Origin: Toxotes chatareus | Lineage: Eukaryota; Chordata; Actinopteri; Toxotidae | Length of the DNA stretch: 64,000 nucleotides | Assembly (NCBI GenBank): GCA_016801885.1 | Contig: CM028905.1 | Location: 11,374,706 to 11,438,705 of the forward strand | Direction of reading: 5' to 3' | Part shown: positions 36,423-49,653 of the stretch, in pieces | Layout: each line of letters starts with the position of its first letter | Numbering within the stretch: position 1 is the stretch's first letter | The notes under the pieces: model-generated | Seen by the model: only the letters and a program-made list of their open reading frames with translations | The model's database searches: none | What the model was told of the DNA's origin: nothing | Position numbers and translations under genes: made by a program

Positions 36423-39400
36423 AGATAAAGGAGGATCATAAGGAGTGCCAGGAGTGTTTTGTTTGGAATAATACAGAAGGATAGGATCTCAGGTTATTTC
36501 AACATCCATATTTTCATGAAGAATCACATGATTGTGTGTCTCTGACGTTGTTGTGTATCTACAAAACCTAATGCTCTCCTTTCTACCACCTTTACCCACA
36601 CTTTCTCTCCTCACCCTCCTTTCATCTCTCCCTCCCTACCTGCTTCATTCTTGTCCCGGCAGGAGAGGAAGTCCATTGCTCATTGGTGTGCGAAGCGAGC
36701 ATGAGCTGTCGACTGAACCCATCCCCGTCCAGTACAACAGTGGTGAGCTCTGTTCCTCTCTCTGTCAACTATTATCCGCTTACACTGCACCCGAACTCTC
36801 TGTCTAAATGCGCACACAGACATGCTGTATATGCACACATGGATAAATGAACTAAATAGAAGATTTATACACTTGAGTATTCATAATTCATTAGGAAATT
36901 TAATACCATATTAAATGATCTAAAGTAATCTGGTTTCTGATGATAACCACCAAAAGTGTCTGTGTCTCTGAGCTGCACAGAGATACAACTATCATGGTTT
37001 TATTGGTCAAGTAAGTTGGAAACAAAAGGAACTTTGGCATAAAAAGCTGCTTGCTTTGTTATAACAGCACAAAAGTATAAAAAAGAAGATTAAGATATTG
37101 CACATGGATTTTAGATCCTGACTGACCACCTAACTAAGGAGTACAGTATACTGCTGTGTGGACAAAAATTTCCCTCTGCACATTGTGTTACCACATGTCC
37201 TACATTTTCTAAAGCTACTTTTAAGGACATCTTAGGAGGATAACACAAGTGAAGACCAAAATCAACAATGCCTTAGTCTTAGTCATAACGTCTGACTTCT
37301 TCAACCTATTGGTCTGAAGTTCTCAGTCCCAAACTCATTCATTCCTTCTGACGTTTTAAATCAAGCAAATGGGCTATGGATGTATATTTTATACAAAATA
37401 TAATATTATTTTATACTAAATTATTTCCTAAAACAGCCAGGTACTGTAATTTTAAGCAAACTGAAACATGATTAAATATTTGTTGGAGACTATTTTCAGC
37501 CACTGATACGGTCCTCTCGTGAGTATTTACAGCCACAGCATGGTGTATGTGGCAGTGACTCAAAATTAACTACCATGCCTGTGTCGCCCAGTGCAACAGT
37601 GTGGCTCACTGATGTGTTTTTTAATAGCTTGATGTGTTTTTAATAGTTTTTGGACAACAGTGGAAGTCTGTAGCACAGAGAAATAAGCTACATCAGGCTT
37701 TGGCTACACAGGAGTACTTCTTTAGGATCAGTTCACTGTTGGTTTTGATCTGTTCATGAAATTTGTTTACGGTAAGAAAAAATATATTCTCAGACTTTCC
37801 CTTTAATGGGTTATTACCATGCATGCTAAAGGTTGCATAATCTGAAAAGCGCACCTTGTAACACTAATTCAGCAAGACATTCAGAAAGTTTAAAACTTCC
37901 CTTTGGCACTGTCAGACTTCACCACAGCTACTCAAATATTCAAAGGCCTCACAGTGCAGTTGCTTTAAATGTGTCTCCTATCAAGGGAGCGTTTTCCCTT
38001 CACTCCATCAGCAGATTACAGTGTAATATTGCTCTAACTATTGATTTTCTCAGATATACTGACACAAATCCACACTGACCCTGTTAAATTACTCTCTTGG
38101 CTAACTGTGGAAGTAATACAAGATGTTTTGTGGCTCTGTTATTTATTGTGCAATAATTCTTTAAAAAAACTCTCTTAGAAATAAATTTTTCCTGAGGTGT
38201 TGCCAGGGACTTCTGTGCATAGTTTTAAAGGGAAGTGGTCTTTTGGAAACTCAAACACTTCCTGAGAAGAATATGGTTCCCAATCCCAGAATTCCCAGTG
38301 GAAAAAGAATTAAAGACGGGGTGGTCTTATTAATTGTTCGAAATGTTATTGTTTATTTGTTATTGTTAAGCAACTTCTGCTTATGGCTTCTCAGTCTCCA
38401 CTGTGCTTAGGACTTTGTCTTCACTGTGTTATCAGTTTACTTAAGATTTATGGTTCTTAATGGCTCAAGTGAGTCCAGTCCAAAGTCCAAGGAAGAGTGG
38501 GATGATTGCTGGGTGTGTCACTTTAATGGCTAAAAAGATTTATTTCAATTCTCTTAAGCCCTCTCTTTTCATGACATTTTATACAGTAAAGCCTCTATTA
38601 TCACACATCCCTTTTGTCTTAAAAAAAAAAAAAGTGTGTGTATATATATGAACATGAACCAAAGTTACCAAATAAGGCCATATATAGTTGTGTGTCATAT
38701 CAGTGTGAACTCAAGAGCTAGGATGACAGCTGAGAGTTTTACATTGGCATTCTGTTGCCACTGCAAGAAACCCTGAACTCTTTAGACTTGTTTGCATGGA
38801 TAAAGGACTGCATTGTCATGTGCTGAAAGGTAATTAATCTGTAAGATTTCCTCTAAAATGTGATTTTAAGGGCACTATGTGTACAATTTGGCGCCCTCAG
38901 ATGGTTGTATGAATAAAGACACTCAGAAATGTAAACTGCTGACAATAACCAACAAATTCAGCAAAAACTGGTGAATAAACAAATAAATAAATAAAATACA
39001 TTTGAGTACAAATATTACACGTTGATTAGTAGTTGACTGTATATATATCTCAACTGTAGATACTGTATATCTGTATATTATGACAATAAAGTTGAATCTA
39101 ATCTAATCTAATCTAATCTAAGTAGATAGCAGCCAATCAACTAAGTTTCATTTCTTGTTGATTTCTTAATTTTGTTTCATATAAAAAAAGTTCATGACCT
39201 GACAAACCTATTTCCACAGCCAGGATGTGACTACATCTCGGAAGTTGAGAGGAAGAATTCAAGTGATGAACACATCTTGATTGTTTTAGTCCCTCAAAAG
39301 TCACTGTGCGACCTCTGACTTTTGACCCTGTAGGACACTTCAAGGAGGGAGTCCAAGAGAAGAACAGCCATAACCGTCCTGACTGCTCCAACGCCATCAA

Positions 39401-42400
39401 CTCTGTGGGGGACGGCATGGCTGTGGAGTATTACTTTGCCTCTGATGCCAGGTGAGGTGTCTGTGTCATCATATCACTGAATCTTTACTTTTTATTTTAT
39501 CAAAGCCACCTACCTCTTCCTTTCCTCTTGCTACCATATCTAACGAAATAGGTTTTGTATTATTTGCAAACATCAAACAAGGGCACATCATTAATTTGTC
39601 ACACATGTATCTGTATTCTCTCCCTCTACCCACAGTGCCATCATTGAGCACACCAACAAGGTGTTGTACCTGCAGGATGATGACATTGCAGTGGTGACTG
39701 AGGGGAAACTCTCCATCCACAGAATAAACCGGCGGGCCGGTGAGGACCCCGTGAGGGCAATCCAGACCCTGCAGATGGAGTTGCAACAGATCATGAAAGG
39801 TCAGAAAATCATCAAAAAGACAATTTTGGTATCTGTTGGGTATGAGGACAATTCATTGCTTTTATTTATGTTTAGTTTACACAAGCAGTTTATCTTAAAA
39901 GGACATTATTAAGACATATAGATGTTAGAGAGATCAGAGGTTATAAAGAGCACTAACAACACAATCTCTGACAAACAGTATACATATGGCACATATGCTT
40001 GTAGTGCCATAAATGAAGTGCATATGTGCTGGGCTTGTGCTTGCTCGCCCTCTGCTGGCTGAATGACTGAAAACATGATACTGCTCTTAGGATTTCAGCC
40101 TCTTTCAGTTTACCACATAATCTGATGCACATATATGATCCCCACTTTGCAGGTAACTTTGATGCCTTCATGCAGAAGGAGATCTTTGAGCAGCCGGAGT
40201 CAGTGGTCAACACCATGAGAGGCCGGATATGTTTTGATTCCAACACAGGTGACCAGTGATCTTATAACCTGTCCTACCTTTAGAGTTTAAGGCATATGTA
40301 GGGCACCTGAGCGTGCACGTGATTCCTTGAATCAACATTAGCAGGAATTAATTCAGGCTGTGCACACAGTTTGTTGATTGTCTGTCTTGCCATCATCTAT
40401 TTGAACTTGCAATTCTGAAAGACAAAGTGTAAGCAGATACTAAATCATTAATTTGCACATTACTGCAGCACCTTTCAGCTTTGTAACAGAATGACCAGTA
40501 TTAGTACTAATAAATACAGTATGTACATGTGGAATGTCTCAGATACTCAAACTTGTTCATGCTGTGGGTACCTGACATACTTAAATATGGAATAATATGG
40601 ACTTAACTGTAGAGTATACATGCAAGACAACATGGCCCACCTTAGGTAAATTTGTTTAAAATGTGTAGAGTAGCTATGAATGGTGACTATTATGTATTAA
40701 ATCAACAAGCATTAAATCAACAGCATAGCGGTTTAACTAATGGAACTGTCGTACTTTCTGTCTCCTCAGTGGTTCTCGGCGGGCTGAAGGATCACCTGAA
40801 AGAAATCAAACGCTGCAGACGGCTAATCATGATTGGCTGTGGCACTAGCTTCCACGCTGCAGTGGCTGTAAGTAGAGCTGTCAAAAATTAGGATAAGAAA
40901 GATGATTGTCATTTTGTGATTAGTATAATAATGATTGGTAGAAGTAAAGTTCAAAACATGAAATTAATCTTTGTATTGAGAGTTGTGATGGTGATGATGT
41001 TGTTTACCTACTTTTTAGACCAGACAGATCCTCGAGGAGCTCACGGAGCTGCCTGTCATGGTGGAGCTGGCAAGTGACTTCCTGGACCGCAACACCCCTG
41101 TTTTCAGAGATGATGTTTGCTTCTTCATCAGTCAGTCAGGTGATAATAACACACAAAATCCAGGATACCCGTTGTTACAGTCTGTTAGAGAAGACGATAA
41201 CCATGAAACTGGTTTTAAAGGAAAACTCATTTCATGCTGTCAGGTCTTGGGTGAATTCTGAGGGCAATGTCATCCTCTTCTGAATTTTTCCTCCATCAGT
41301 GGCCTCACCGTGCTGTTATTCTTCTTCATAATTAAATCTTTTCATTCCCTCTGCTCCCTCAGGAGAGACAGCAGACACCCTGATGGCACTGCGCTACTGC
41401 AAGGACCGTGGTGCTCTGACAGTCGGTATAACCAACACTGTGGGCAGCTCCATTTGTAGAGAAACAAACTGCGGAGTCCACATCAATGCTGGGCCTGAGA
41501 TAGGAGTGGCTAGCACCAAGGTAAAGTTTACACTGTACATCTGATGCTTTTATAAAAGAGCCATTTAAGAATCTGGCAGCAGCAATTTGCAAAGCACACA
41601 TGCTTTTTTTATACATGATGTAAGTTGTATTGTGTGTATTAACACAGCTTGTAGCTGCATTCAATTTGATGATAAAATTCTCCTTGCCAAAGGCTGCATG
41701 ACGACACAGAACCGTGTTATTCGCGAGACAGGCTCTTGTTGCCACACTGTTCAGCACAGCTCATGTTTGTGTTTCTTGTGTGTGTGTGTGTGTGTGTGTG
41801 ACCCAGGCCTACACCAGTCAGTTTGTGGCCCTCATCATGTTTGGCCTGATGATGAGTGAGGACAGGCTTTCCCTACAGAAGAGAAGACTGGAGATCATCA
41901 GCGGCCTCAAGGTGCTACCTGGTCAGTGCCGCAACAAACACAAATACATTACAAACATCACAAACATGGCCCCAGCATGAACACATTGCAGCTTTAAATG
42001 TAGACACCATCTGTGTAAAACCTGTACTCTTTAACTTCCACCATAAGAGCTTCACCTCAACCCTTTCTTCTTCTAATCTCCTAGAGCTGATAAAGAAAGT
42101 GTTGTCTCTGGATGAGAAGATCAAGGCCATTGCCAATGAAATGTATCAGCAAAAGTCTCTTCTGGTCATGGGCAGAGGCTTCAACTACGCCACCTGCCTA
42201 GAGGGGGCACTGGTGAGTTAAGAATGCCACAGTAAGGTGTCAAAAAATGTAGAATTTATTCTGCTAGCGCATGAAACCTGAGGACAGAGTAAATATATAT
42301 CTTTTTTTATTCTGATGCAGAAAATCAAGGAGATCACATACATGCACTCAGAGGGCATCCTGGCCGGGGAGCTGAAACACGGTCCTCTGGCACTCATAGA

Positions 42401-43842
42401 CAAAAACATGCCAGTCATCATGGTCATCATGAGAGACGCCTGCTACACTAAATGCCAGAATGCTTTGCAGCAAGTCACCGCCAGATCGGTAGGTCCTGGA
42501 AAAAGACAATTTAATAGACTAAAATTATATATTTTGTGGGTCAAGAAGCACAGAGAACACAGAGCCCCATCATTATTTCAATAATGAATATTGAATATAT
42601 GAATATAGACTGATCACGTAATGCATGGGAAATGAATTTAATAAGAGGTACAGTCAGGCACAATGCACACACACAGACTGACAAACACAAGCCGCACAGT
42701 ATTCTCACAGTCAGGTCACAAACAACTAAAATCCATCATAAATGATGACATTAGATCGACTGACTAATCTTAATGTTCTTGCCATCAGGGTCGGCCCATC
42801 ATCCTGTGTTGCCAGGACGACCCTGAGGTGACTAAGAATGCCTACCAGACCATCGAGCTGCCACATACTGTGGACTGTCTGCAGGGCATCCTCAGCGTCA
42901 TCCCCCTGCAGCTCCTGTCGTTCCACTTGGCCGTCCTGCGAGGATATGACGTAAGTAGTCAGCACAGTTTTCACTCAGCCCATCTCTACAAATTCTCAAT
43001 GTGTACAAAATACAAAGTCTTTTAAAGATGTGTAACTGTGAGGCTGTCTGTTAATCTGATTACTGATCTGAGCCTCAGAGGCAAGGAAGACTATACAAAA
43101 ACACCTAAATATTAGGTCATTATCTGTCTATATGATCTTATCAGGACAAAAACCTTACATTGAGATATGCTGTCTCACAACTGTCATGTCTAAATACTGC
43201 AAATATCATTGGTTACACAATATAACTACTTCCCTCATTATAGCAATGTTGTAATTGTGTCCAGATTAAATACATGCAATACTAATACAGGCAAAAATTA
43301 TATAATAAATTTAAATGCACATTTACTGTAAAATATGCCAGCATAATTTGCTATTCAAATGCTTTCAGCTTAGTTTGAATATGGCATCGATATTGTTGCA
43401 TATAAGTTTTAATGCCATGGTAGTGAGTTTTCTTATCATAAGAACAGGGTTTGGTCAGTGACTCAGACATCGAAGCATTGTGGTTTTTCTTTTCACATCA
43501 ACATGAGAGTTAATATGTCCTGCATCTCCAGGACCATGTCTCTACCTGCTCTTTCTTAGTAAATGTGCTCTTGTTTTAGTGTAAAAGGGAAGCGTATGTT
43601 CCCTGGTTAACAAACAGTAGGTGCACTTAATGTTACGACGACAACAGCTGTGGCCAAATCCATATTATGGCTCATCTCTGCAAGTGTGCCATTATTATAC
43701 CACCCACCCTAATAGGATGTGATGTGTTAAACAAGCTGTATAGTACAGATACAGTCACATGTTATTTGCTATAACGAACTGCTTTCTCTTTTTGCAGGTT
43801 GACTGTCCCAGAAACTTGGCCAAGTCTGTAACTGTGGAGTAA
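28942..43842 (+). CDS. gfpt2: Glutamine-fructose-6-phosphate transaminase 2 (GFAT2)
   Basis: Nineteen coding exons: 28942-28948, 30118-30225, 31071-31175, 31460-31585, 32486-32544, 33563-33697, 34563-34624, 36663-36742, 39334-39451, 39636-39799, 40153-40248, 40770-40867, 41019-41139, 41363-41520, 41807-41921, 42085-42212, 42321-42488, 42789-42950 and 43798-43842, giving 684 aa (human GFPT2 682). It makes glucosamine-6-phosphate from fructose-6-phosphate and glutamine, the rate-limiting step of the hexosamine pathway, in the cytosol. Cys2 after Met1 is the glutaminase nucleophile (MCGIFAY). The N-terminal glutaminase domain has HTRWATHG and HNGIITNY. Two SIS isomerase domains follow ('GCGTSFHAAVA', 'SQSGETADT', 'HSEGILAGELKHGPLALID'), and the end is KSVTVE. 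The kinase-target serine of the RRGSPLLIGVRS motif is kept (about residue 204). The first exon codes only seven bases. The exon 9 linker is divergent. GFPT2 rather than GFPT1 is favoured by length, linker and linkage to mapk9. Confidence 0.96.
30250..30306. repeat. (CA)n microsatellite in gfpt2 intron 2
   Basis: Two CA blocks separated by 'ctcacattc', starting about 25 bases after the exon 2 donor. Similar CA tracts occur at 30663-30690 and 30807-30835. Confidence 0.9.
36320..36370. repeat. 12-bp inverted plus direct repeat beside an AT tract
   Basis: acccttattttt (36320-36331) is the exact reverse complement of aaaaataagggt (36339-36350) across a 7-base loop. The second arm recurs directly at 36359-36370. 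A (TA)n microsatellite starts a few bases later. Confidence 0.8.
36373..36419. repeat. (TA)n microsatellite
   Basis: About 23 TA units in gfpt2 intron 8. Such tracts are often unstable in length and prone to cruciform formation. Confidence 0.95.
39070..39121 (+). mobile_element. Retroposon 3' tail with (AATCT)n
   Basis: 'atgacaataaagttg' followed by five AATCT units. This is the form of a non-LTR element tail with a terminal short tandem repeat, as seen in many fish LINE/SINE copies. The body upstream (38900-39070) is not clearly recognisable. Confidence 0.5.
41777..41800 (+). repeat. (TG)12 at the gfpt2 exon 15 acceptor
   Basis: The repeat ends six bases before the exon (acccag|gcctac) and stands where the pyrimidine tract should be. 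Confidence 0.9.
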
Positions 43843-45018
43843 ACACAATTCACAAAGCACCGCAGACGAGAGAGAGGAGGCTCATAGATTTACAATGTAA
43901 TTGTGCAATTGAACATCCAGTATGTTTGTGTGTGCGCGTGTGTATTTTGATTGTGTGTGAGGCGGGATAGGGGTGAAGTAAGGGCTGTGTTTGTGTGTGT
44001 GTGCGCAGATGAAAGTGTGAATGACAGAGTGAATGTGACAGATGAAAGAAGGTGGTATAGGGTACAATGCCTTTTAAAAAAAAAAAAAAAAAAAAAAGAG
44101 AGAAATGTGAAGCCTGACCAATACACTGCTGAAAAACTGCCAGTGCCATTTAGGCCTTGCGGAACAATCTATGAAAACAACAATCAAACATCCAAAGCAA
44201 CATGCTGTGCCTTTTTCTAATCTCAAGTTGAGCCAAAAACACACACACAAAAGGCTTAGCAGGAGAGCATAGATATGGTATACTGAAGTGTTTACAGTTG
44301 TGCAATATTGGGACCAAATGTGCATTATGAATGTACACAGTCATGAATGAGGTGATTCATTCATTCTCTTCCTGTTTTATGAATTTCCTAGGGTCATTGA
44401 AAACTTCTTAACTATTTGTTGGAATGTACACAATGGAATGTAGGAATTACACAGTTTTATTCCAGAGAATTCTCTGAACTATGAAACTCTTATTTTATGT
44501 ATTTCATTGCACACTCATGCAATCACTGTGCCTGGTGGGCTATTAACCCATTATGTCAATATTTTCTAGCAGAAGCAAATTTTCTATCTAACTTTCACAT
44601 TATTACTTGATTGTTTTTACATATTTCTGCTTCCTTTTTATTTCACTTTAAATTAAAATGTACTTAATGTCTATTCTGTCTTACAGAATTGCAGTTTCCA
44701 GAGTCAGTTCATGGTAGAACATGAACTTTTTTTCAGACCTTTCTTGTAGTTATTCTTGTCATAGGGTGGAGCTTTTCCATAGATATACACGATAATTATT
44801 TAAAGAGCAGTCAGGCAGCAAAAAATGATGTACCATGACTTTTAATTACACTTCTGTTTTGACGGCTATTTGTATGGGTTTATAGTAATTATAATATTCT
44901 ATATTTATCTGATTTTTATTTTATAGGGGCTAAAGAGAAGTTTTGATTTATAACTGTAACTATGATTATATTTTATACTTTATATTTTATAGACATAAAC
45001 TGGCACTATCAATCAACA

Positions 45019-45024
45019 AATAAA
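45019..45024 (+). terminator. gfpt2: Polyadenylation signal of gfpt2
   Basis: AATAAA about 1.18 kb after the stop, followed by a GT/T-rich stretch (gtgttcagtt). The interval 43843-45018 is therefore read as 3' UTR. It is AT-rich, with an A23-like run at 44077-44097. Confidence 0.6.
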
Positions 45025-45642
45025 GCATCCTATTCAACGTGTTCAGTTATCCATTCCTAATTTCTTCTTACCTGCCACTGTTTATTCTTGTGAGAAATAT
45101 CAGACTTTGATGCTATCTTATTATAACTTCATTGGAATATCTAAAAAAGACTTAAAAAAAATCTGTTAACACTAAGGTTCTGCACTGAGAACTTTAACTT
45201 TTGATACTTACCAAGTACATTTTCCTGATTGTACTGTCATAGTTTTACTTAAGTAACGTTTTGAAAGCGGGGCTTTTATTTGTGATTCAGTATTTGCACG
45301 GAGTTGTATTAGTATAAAGAAAAGGATGTGAATATTTTCTACAACACTGAACGCATCGGTAATCAAAATCCTATAGGGAACTATAGCATAATATATAACA
45401 TCGAAGGCTCGTTATGCTACATAAATGCTGCATAAATACTTTAGATACTTTAGATTCTTCATATGCCTGTTCGTAATTACTTATTACTTTACTTACATCA
45501 GAATACTGTCTGACTCCTTCTTCTGCCACTCATCTTAAATGCCGATACTTTCATCTTTAAAGTGCAAAAGAGAAAGTTTCTCCCCAAAGTTTTTCGGGGA
45601 AGAAAACAAAAAAAGTTTGCACACACGTAAAACTGTGCGTGA

Positions 45643-45650
45643 TGACGTCA
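45643..45650. promoter_or_regulatory. Perfect CRE (ATF/CREB site) in the mapk9 promoter
   Basis: tgacgtca, the full palindromic CRE, at the left edge of the GC-rich block that holds the predicted mapk9 first exon. ATF2/c-Jun dimers bind this sequence and both proteins are JNK substrates. Confidence 0.6.
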
Positions 45651-45689
45651 CCCGCATGCTCGCACTCTTCGCACCCGTCCCTACCGCGT

Positions 45690-45856
45690 CGCCGCTGGAG
45701 AGCGAGGAACAGGAGGGAGGTCTATCTGTCGTGACAGCCCGACCGGTCGTTCTCCTAAAAACTTTTCCAAGTCTCGCTTGTGCCTGGAAGACGGAGAGAG
45801 TGTTTCATCTGTGTTTTCGATGCATGGGAGTGCCCTGGGAGCGGCGAAGGGAGAAG
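45690..45856 (+). other. mapk9: Predicted mapk9 5' non-coding exon
   Basis: Lies in the only CpG-rich block of this part of the window (about 45640-46110). It ends at the donor gagaag|gtatgt after 45856 and would join the acceptor ccctgcag at 50293. It contains ATGs at 45820 and 45824. The start is estimated. Confidence 0.5.
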
Positions 45857-47186
45857 GTATGTTTTGTTGCTGCCGCTGCCCCCTCCTCTGCCGCCCGTTG
45901 GTCTCAGCTCAGCCCCGGCCCAACTACCGCATTGCTGCCGACAGAAGTGAAAAAAAGACGGGGAGAGTAGGCCTCGGTAACTTCGTAGCCTCCCAGAGGC
46001 GAGGTGAATTGAACCGGCGTTTGTGTTAGTGTGACTTCAGCTATGTGAACCGATGATTTCTGGTGATCTTTCAAGCCACCGAGTGTCCCCGGTGCCGCGG
46101 CCGCGGTGTGTCATACACGGGTATCTTAGCAGACATGCTGCGCGAGGACATTAATATAGAAATCTCTGTTTCACGCCTTTGCTATACAGTTGGCAGTGTA
46201 CGTAGCTTACCCCTAGCTCTACGCTGAAGTACCATTTAGCCAAACGAATGACATTTCTCTGGTTTTCAGACCAGGACCACAGTAACCACTACCGCGGGTG
46301 TAGATGTGGTGAAGGCTAGTGCTATATTTCACCTCCATCTAGTTTATGTGGCGTGGTATGTCAGAGCCAAGTTTCAGCTTGTCAACAGATCAGACGCCAT
46401 GTGTACACCGGATTAATCTGTCATGGCTGAAGCTTGAAGCATGTCAAAGAATAATCAGATTGGCATGGGCTGTGTTAGCCAACAATACAGTGGGATCATG
46501 CACATACACACAGTACACGCATGAAAGAATACCGGGAGTGTTTGTAGTGGTACTGGCGTCTTTTTTTTCCATTAACACATCTTTAGTATTCTTCATCCTT
46601 TTTTAGGAGACTGGCCTTACAGCCTCAACAGACATATCCAGCGCAGCAGCCTAGATGTAGTTTTACCCGCCCCTGTTTTGTGTTTTGTAACTCTGCTACA
46701 TGAGGATGAGATGCTGAGGCTTCAGGCCATGCTACTCTGATATCATAGTCAGCTCACTGACTCCCATCCAGCTCCCAGCTGAGAGCCACGGCCACATCAG
46801 AGCCCAAGGGTGGACTGGACTGAACTGGACAGTCGTCATGATGATGCGCTTCGTGTTGAGGATGGTGATGCTTGTGTGAAGGTCACTTTTTTTTTTTAAT
46901 CAACTCATTCAATAGTAACATAAAAAAAAATAAATCTTTTTTTAAAAACAAAACTACAGATTAAGAGGTAATGGTAAGAGCTCAGTGTACTCACCTCCCA
47001 TCTTTCTGTTAGTTTATAAATATTAGGACAAGTTGTCCTAAACAATGTTAAACGATCATCTCAGTTCTGTGAAATTCTCTGAAACTTAAAGCATGTTGTT
47101 TTGTATTCAGTAAATGCTATCATAACTGAATTGAATTGTGGCTGCACAATTAAGCCAAATATGACATTGCAGTTGTTTTGGTTGAA

Positions 47187-47372
47187 ACTGGGTCAACTGT
47201 AGCTCAGCTTGTATCTTGGTAGGGCAGGTTGGTCCTCAATAATAGAGCTGGTAGTTTATTGTCATGGTGTCCAAATGTTTAAGTGTCCTTGAGCAAGACA
47301 CTGATCCCCACATTGCTCCAGGTCTATGTGTATGGGGAAATGTGCTTTGGACGGAAGTGCTTGCCAGATGAA
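47187..47372 (+). mobile_element. tRNA-derived SINE remnant
   Basis: 'tgtagctcagcttgtatctt' and 'ggtagggcaggttgg' form a diverged tRNA-like head. 'agtgtccttgagcaagacac' followed by 'tgatccccacattgctcc' is the well-known body motif of a widespread teleost SINE. The copy is clearly degraded. Confidence 0.6.
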
Positions 47373-49597
47373 TTACATTTATTTTGGTCTCTCTGAATGA
47401 AATTTACTCATAAATAAATTTTATTCAATCTTTTAAAAATACAAACCTTTTCTTCCCATTAAATTTTCCTCATAGAAAGGTCTATCATCAGGAGGCCTTT
47501 GCACCTAATGAATTGGCAGTTTACTGGGCAATTTTCTGTAAGTTTACTGTGACTGATCAGGTTGAATTAATTGTTGAAGCAAAAATCATGATCGCCATCA
47601 TTATACAATTAATTGTCGGACAGTTGGAGTCTGGCTTTACTCAGCTCCTGCTGGCCAGAACTATAACAGGTGTCTGCTCATGTGTCTGTCTGACTTTCTG
47701 AGCTTACACGCAATTTTCACCTCGCTTCAGTTGTTCCCTGTCACTGTCCGTATATCAGTTGCTGAGTCAACTGCACATTTAGCCTATAGTCACCCCTAGC
47801 TTGACAGCAAGTGAAAGATTGTACCTACGATGTGCTTGTTTTCCCTGAAATGGGTTTTGGTTATGATTAATGGCCACTTCATAGCCTTCTTTAGCTTGAT
47901 GTGTGTGAATCAGTGCACTAGACGTTTAGGTGAAAAAAATAAGATCCGTGGCCTGGTATCCGTGCTTCATGTCAGGGGAAACTTTTATTCTAATTGACCA
48001 CAGCCAGCACGTTTCCTCTGCACCTGCATTGCAAACGTTTATGCAATCATGTGGGGAAAGTTCTGGCTGGATAATATTCATCAAAAATAAAACTGTCAGT
48101 ACCATTCAGTCCCTCAGTGGGGATCTCTTTGAGGAGGCCACAGGGAAGATGGGTGAAAACCAGAAAAGGGCACAGGAGTGAGGGAACGTCAAGAGCATAA
48201 AAGAATGACGAGGGAAGATGAAGCCAAGGAAAATGGAAAGAGTGAGAGGAGCATGAAGAAAGTAAAGGTCTTTGCAGCTCTCCCCTTGGGTGTAGTGAGG
48301 GAGCCAGCTGGATGTGAGAAGGAGAAAAGGCCAAGAAGGCACAGGAGGAAAGTAGATAAAGATGCAAAGGATTCATTTTTTTTTCTTAGTAATAGTGCAG
48401 TTGCCGATCCACATCTACATCTGAAGGCAAATTTTTTTTTTCAGTGTTTGTACATGATGTTCAAGAACGGTAAAATAAAAAGTTATAAAAGAACCAAACA
48501 AGTCAGAACAAACCAACAGAAGAAATCAGCATAAAACCAAGTTTACAAGCAGAGACCCTGCGGGATTTCAACACATAACCAAATGAGGACATTAGCACGG
48601 CGGGAAATACCTCACTGTAGCTGTGATGAAAATTAACTGGATGATGAATGACAGTAAGGAGGGAGAGGGGTTGTATGTTGTGTAATGTATGTGTTTGAAG
48701 AAGGGACATTAGAGACTGTGTGGAGTTCAGTAAATAGTTTTAATTGAATTTTTAAGCACAGTATTATTTAGGCCAGCAAACGTAGTGACAGACTTCACTC
48801 CATGATAAACATCATTGCACTGTTAAGCATTTTTTTTTTTTTTTTAATTAACCCAAAGTCCCTAGACATTTAAGGCTGATTTCACCGTTAATTGTTCAGA
48901 GTTTATTGGGGTCCATCAGAGAACATTTACTAATACAAATACATCTGTCAACCAAATATTTTGATTTTAGCAACTAATGTATTGATACTTTTTATTTTGT
49001 AATTCACTACTTACTTTGTAAAACAAAAGTCAAACATTTCACTTAAACTCTTAATATTACTTAATGATGATGAGTTATTGTTATAGTTTATGAAATTTAA
49101 GTGATACACACACACGATTTAAAAATGTGTAAGAAATGTTTAAATTAGTGTTAACAAGTGTTAATTTTCCATCACTCCACTGATCGTTTCAGACATTTTC
49201 AGTCAGGTCTGTCAGCTGACAGCTGCTCACTGCTCACACAGTGCAGTTCTTTTCAAAGCCATCATGGTGTCAAAGCGGAGACTGAGACTTTTCTAGCTCT
49301 AGTCGATCATAACCTCTCCCCTGCTGCTTCTTTCTTTTTAACATATTGTCTCTCTGACCATGAAAAACCAGGGGGTGCACGTGTCCGTCTTTCCTGACAA
49401 ACAGAAAAGGCTAAAATATCAGACTCCATTTAACCTGTGGCTGTTTTCTGAAGGAATGACAAACAGCCGTGACAGCTCACTGTTGCATAGCTACAGAATT
49501 GTGTGTCCTCGCCCACACACACAAACGCACACATACCCTGGCAAAGAATAATCCTCCTCCTCCCCTTCCTGCCTGAGGAATCAATGCTAACACTGCT

Positions 49598-49600
<3 letters not shown>

Positions 49601-49651
<51 letters not shown>
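49601..49651. repeat. (TA)n microsatellite
   Basis: About 25 TA units in mapk9 intron 1. Confidence 0.95.

Positions 49652-49653
<2 letters not shown>

Noticed and set aside
45539..45970. 143-codon frame in the CpG-rich block before mapk9
   Set aside because: It crosses the predicted leader exon, donor and intron and has no homology. GC-rich sequence has few stops, so it is probably a promoter/leader shadow.
48178..48534. 118-codon Lys/Arg/Glu-rich frame in mapk9 intron 1
   Set aside because: It follows a purine-rich tract (GAA/AGG runs) and then poly-T, with no conserved motif and no splice partners.
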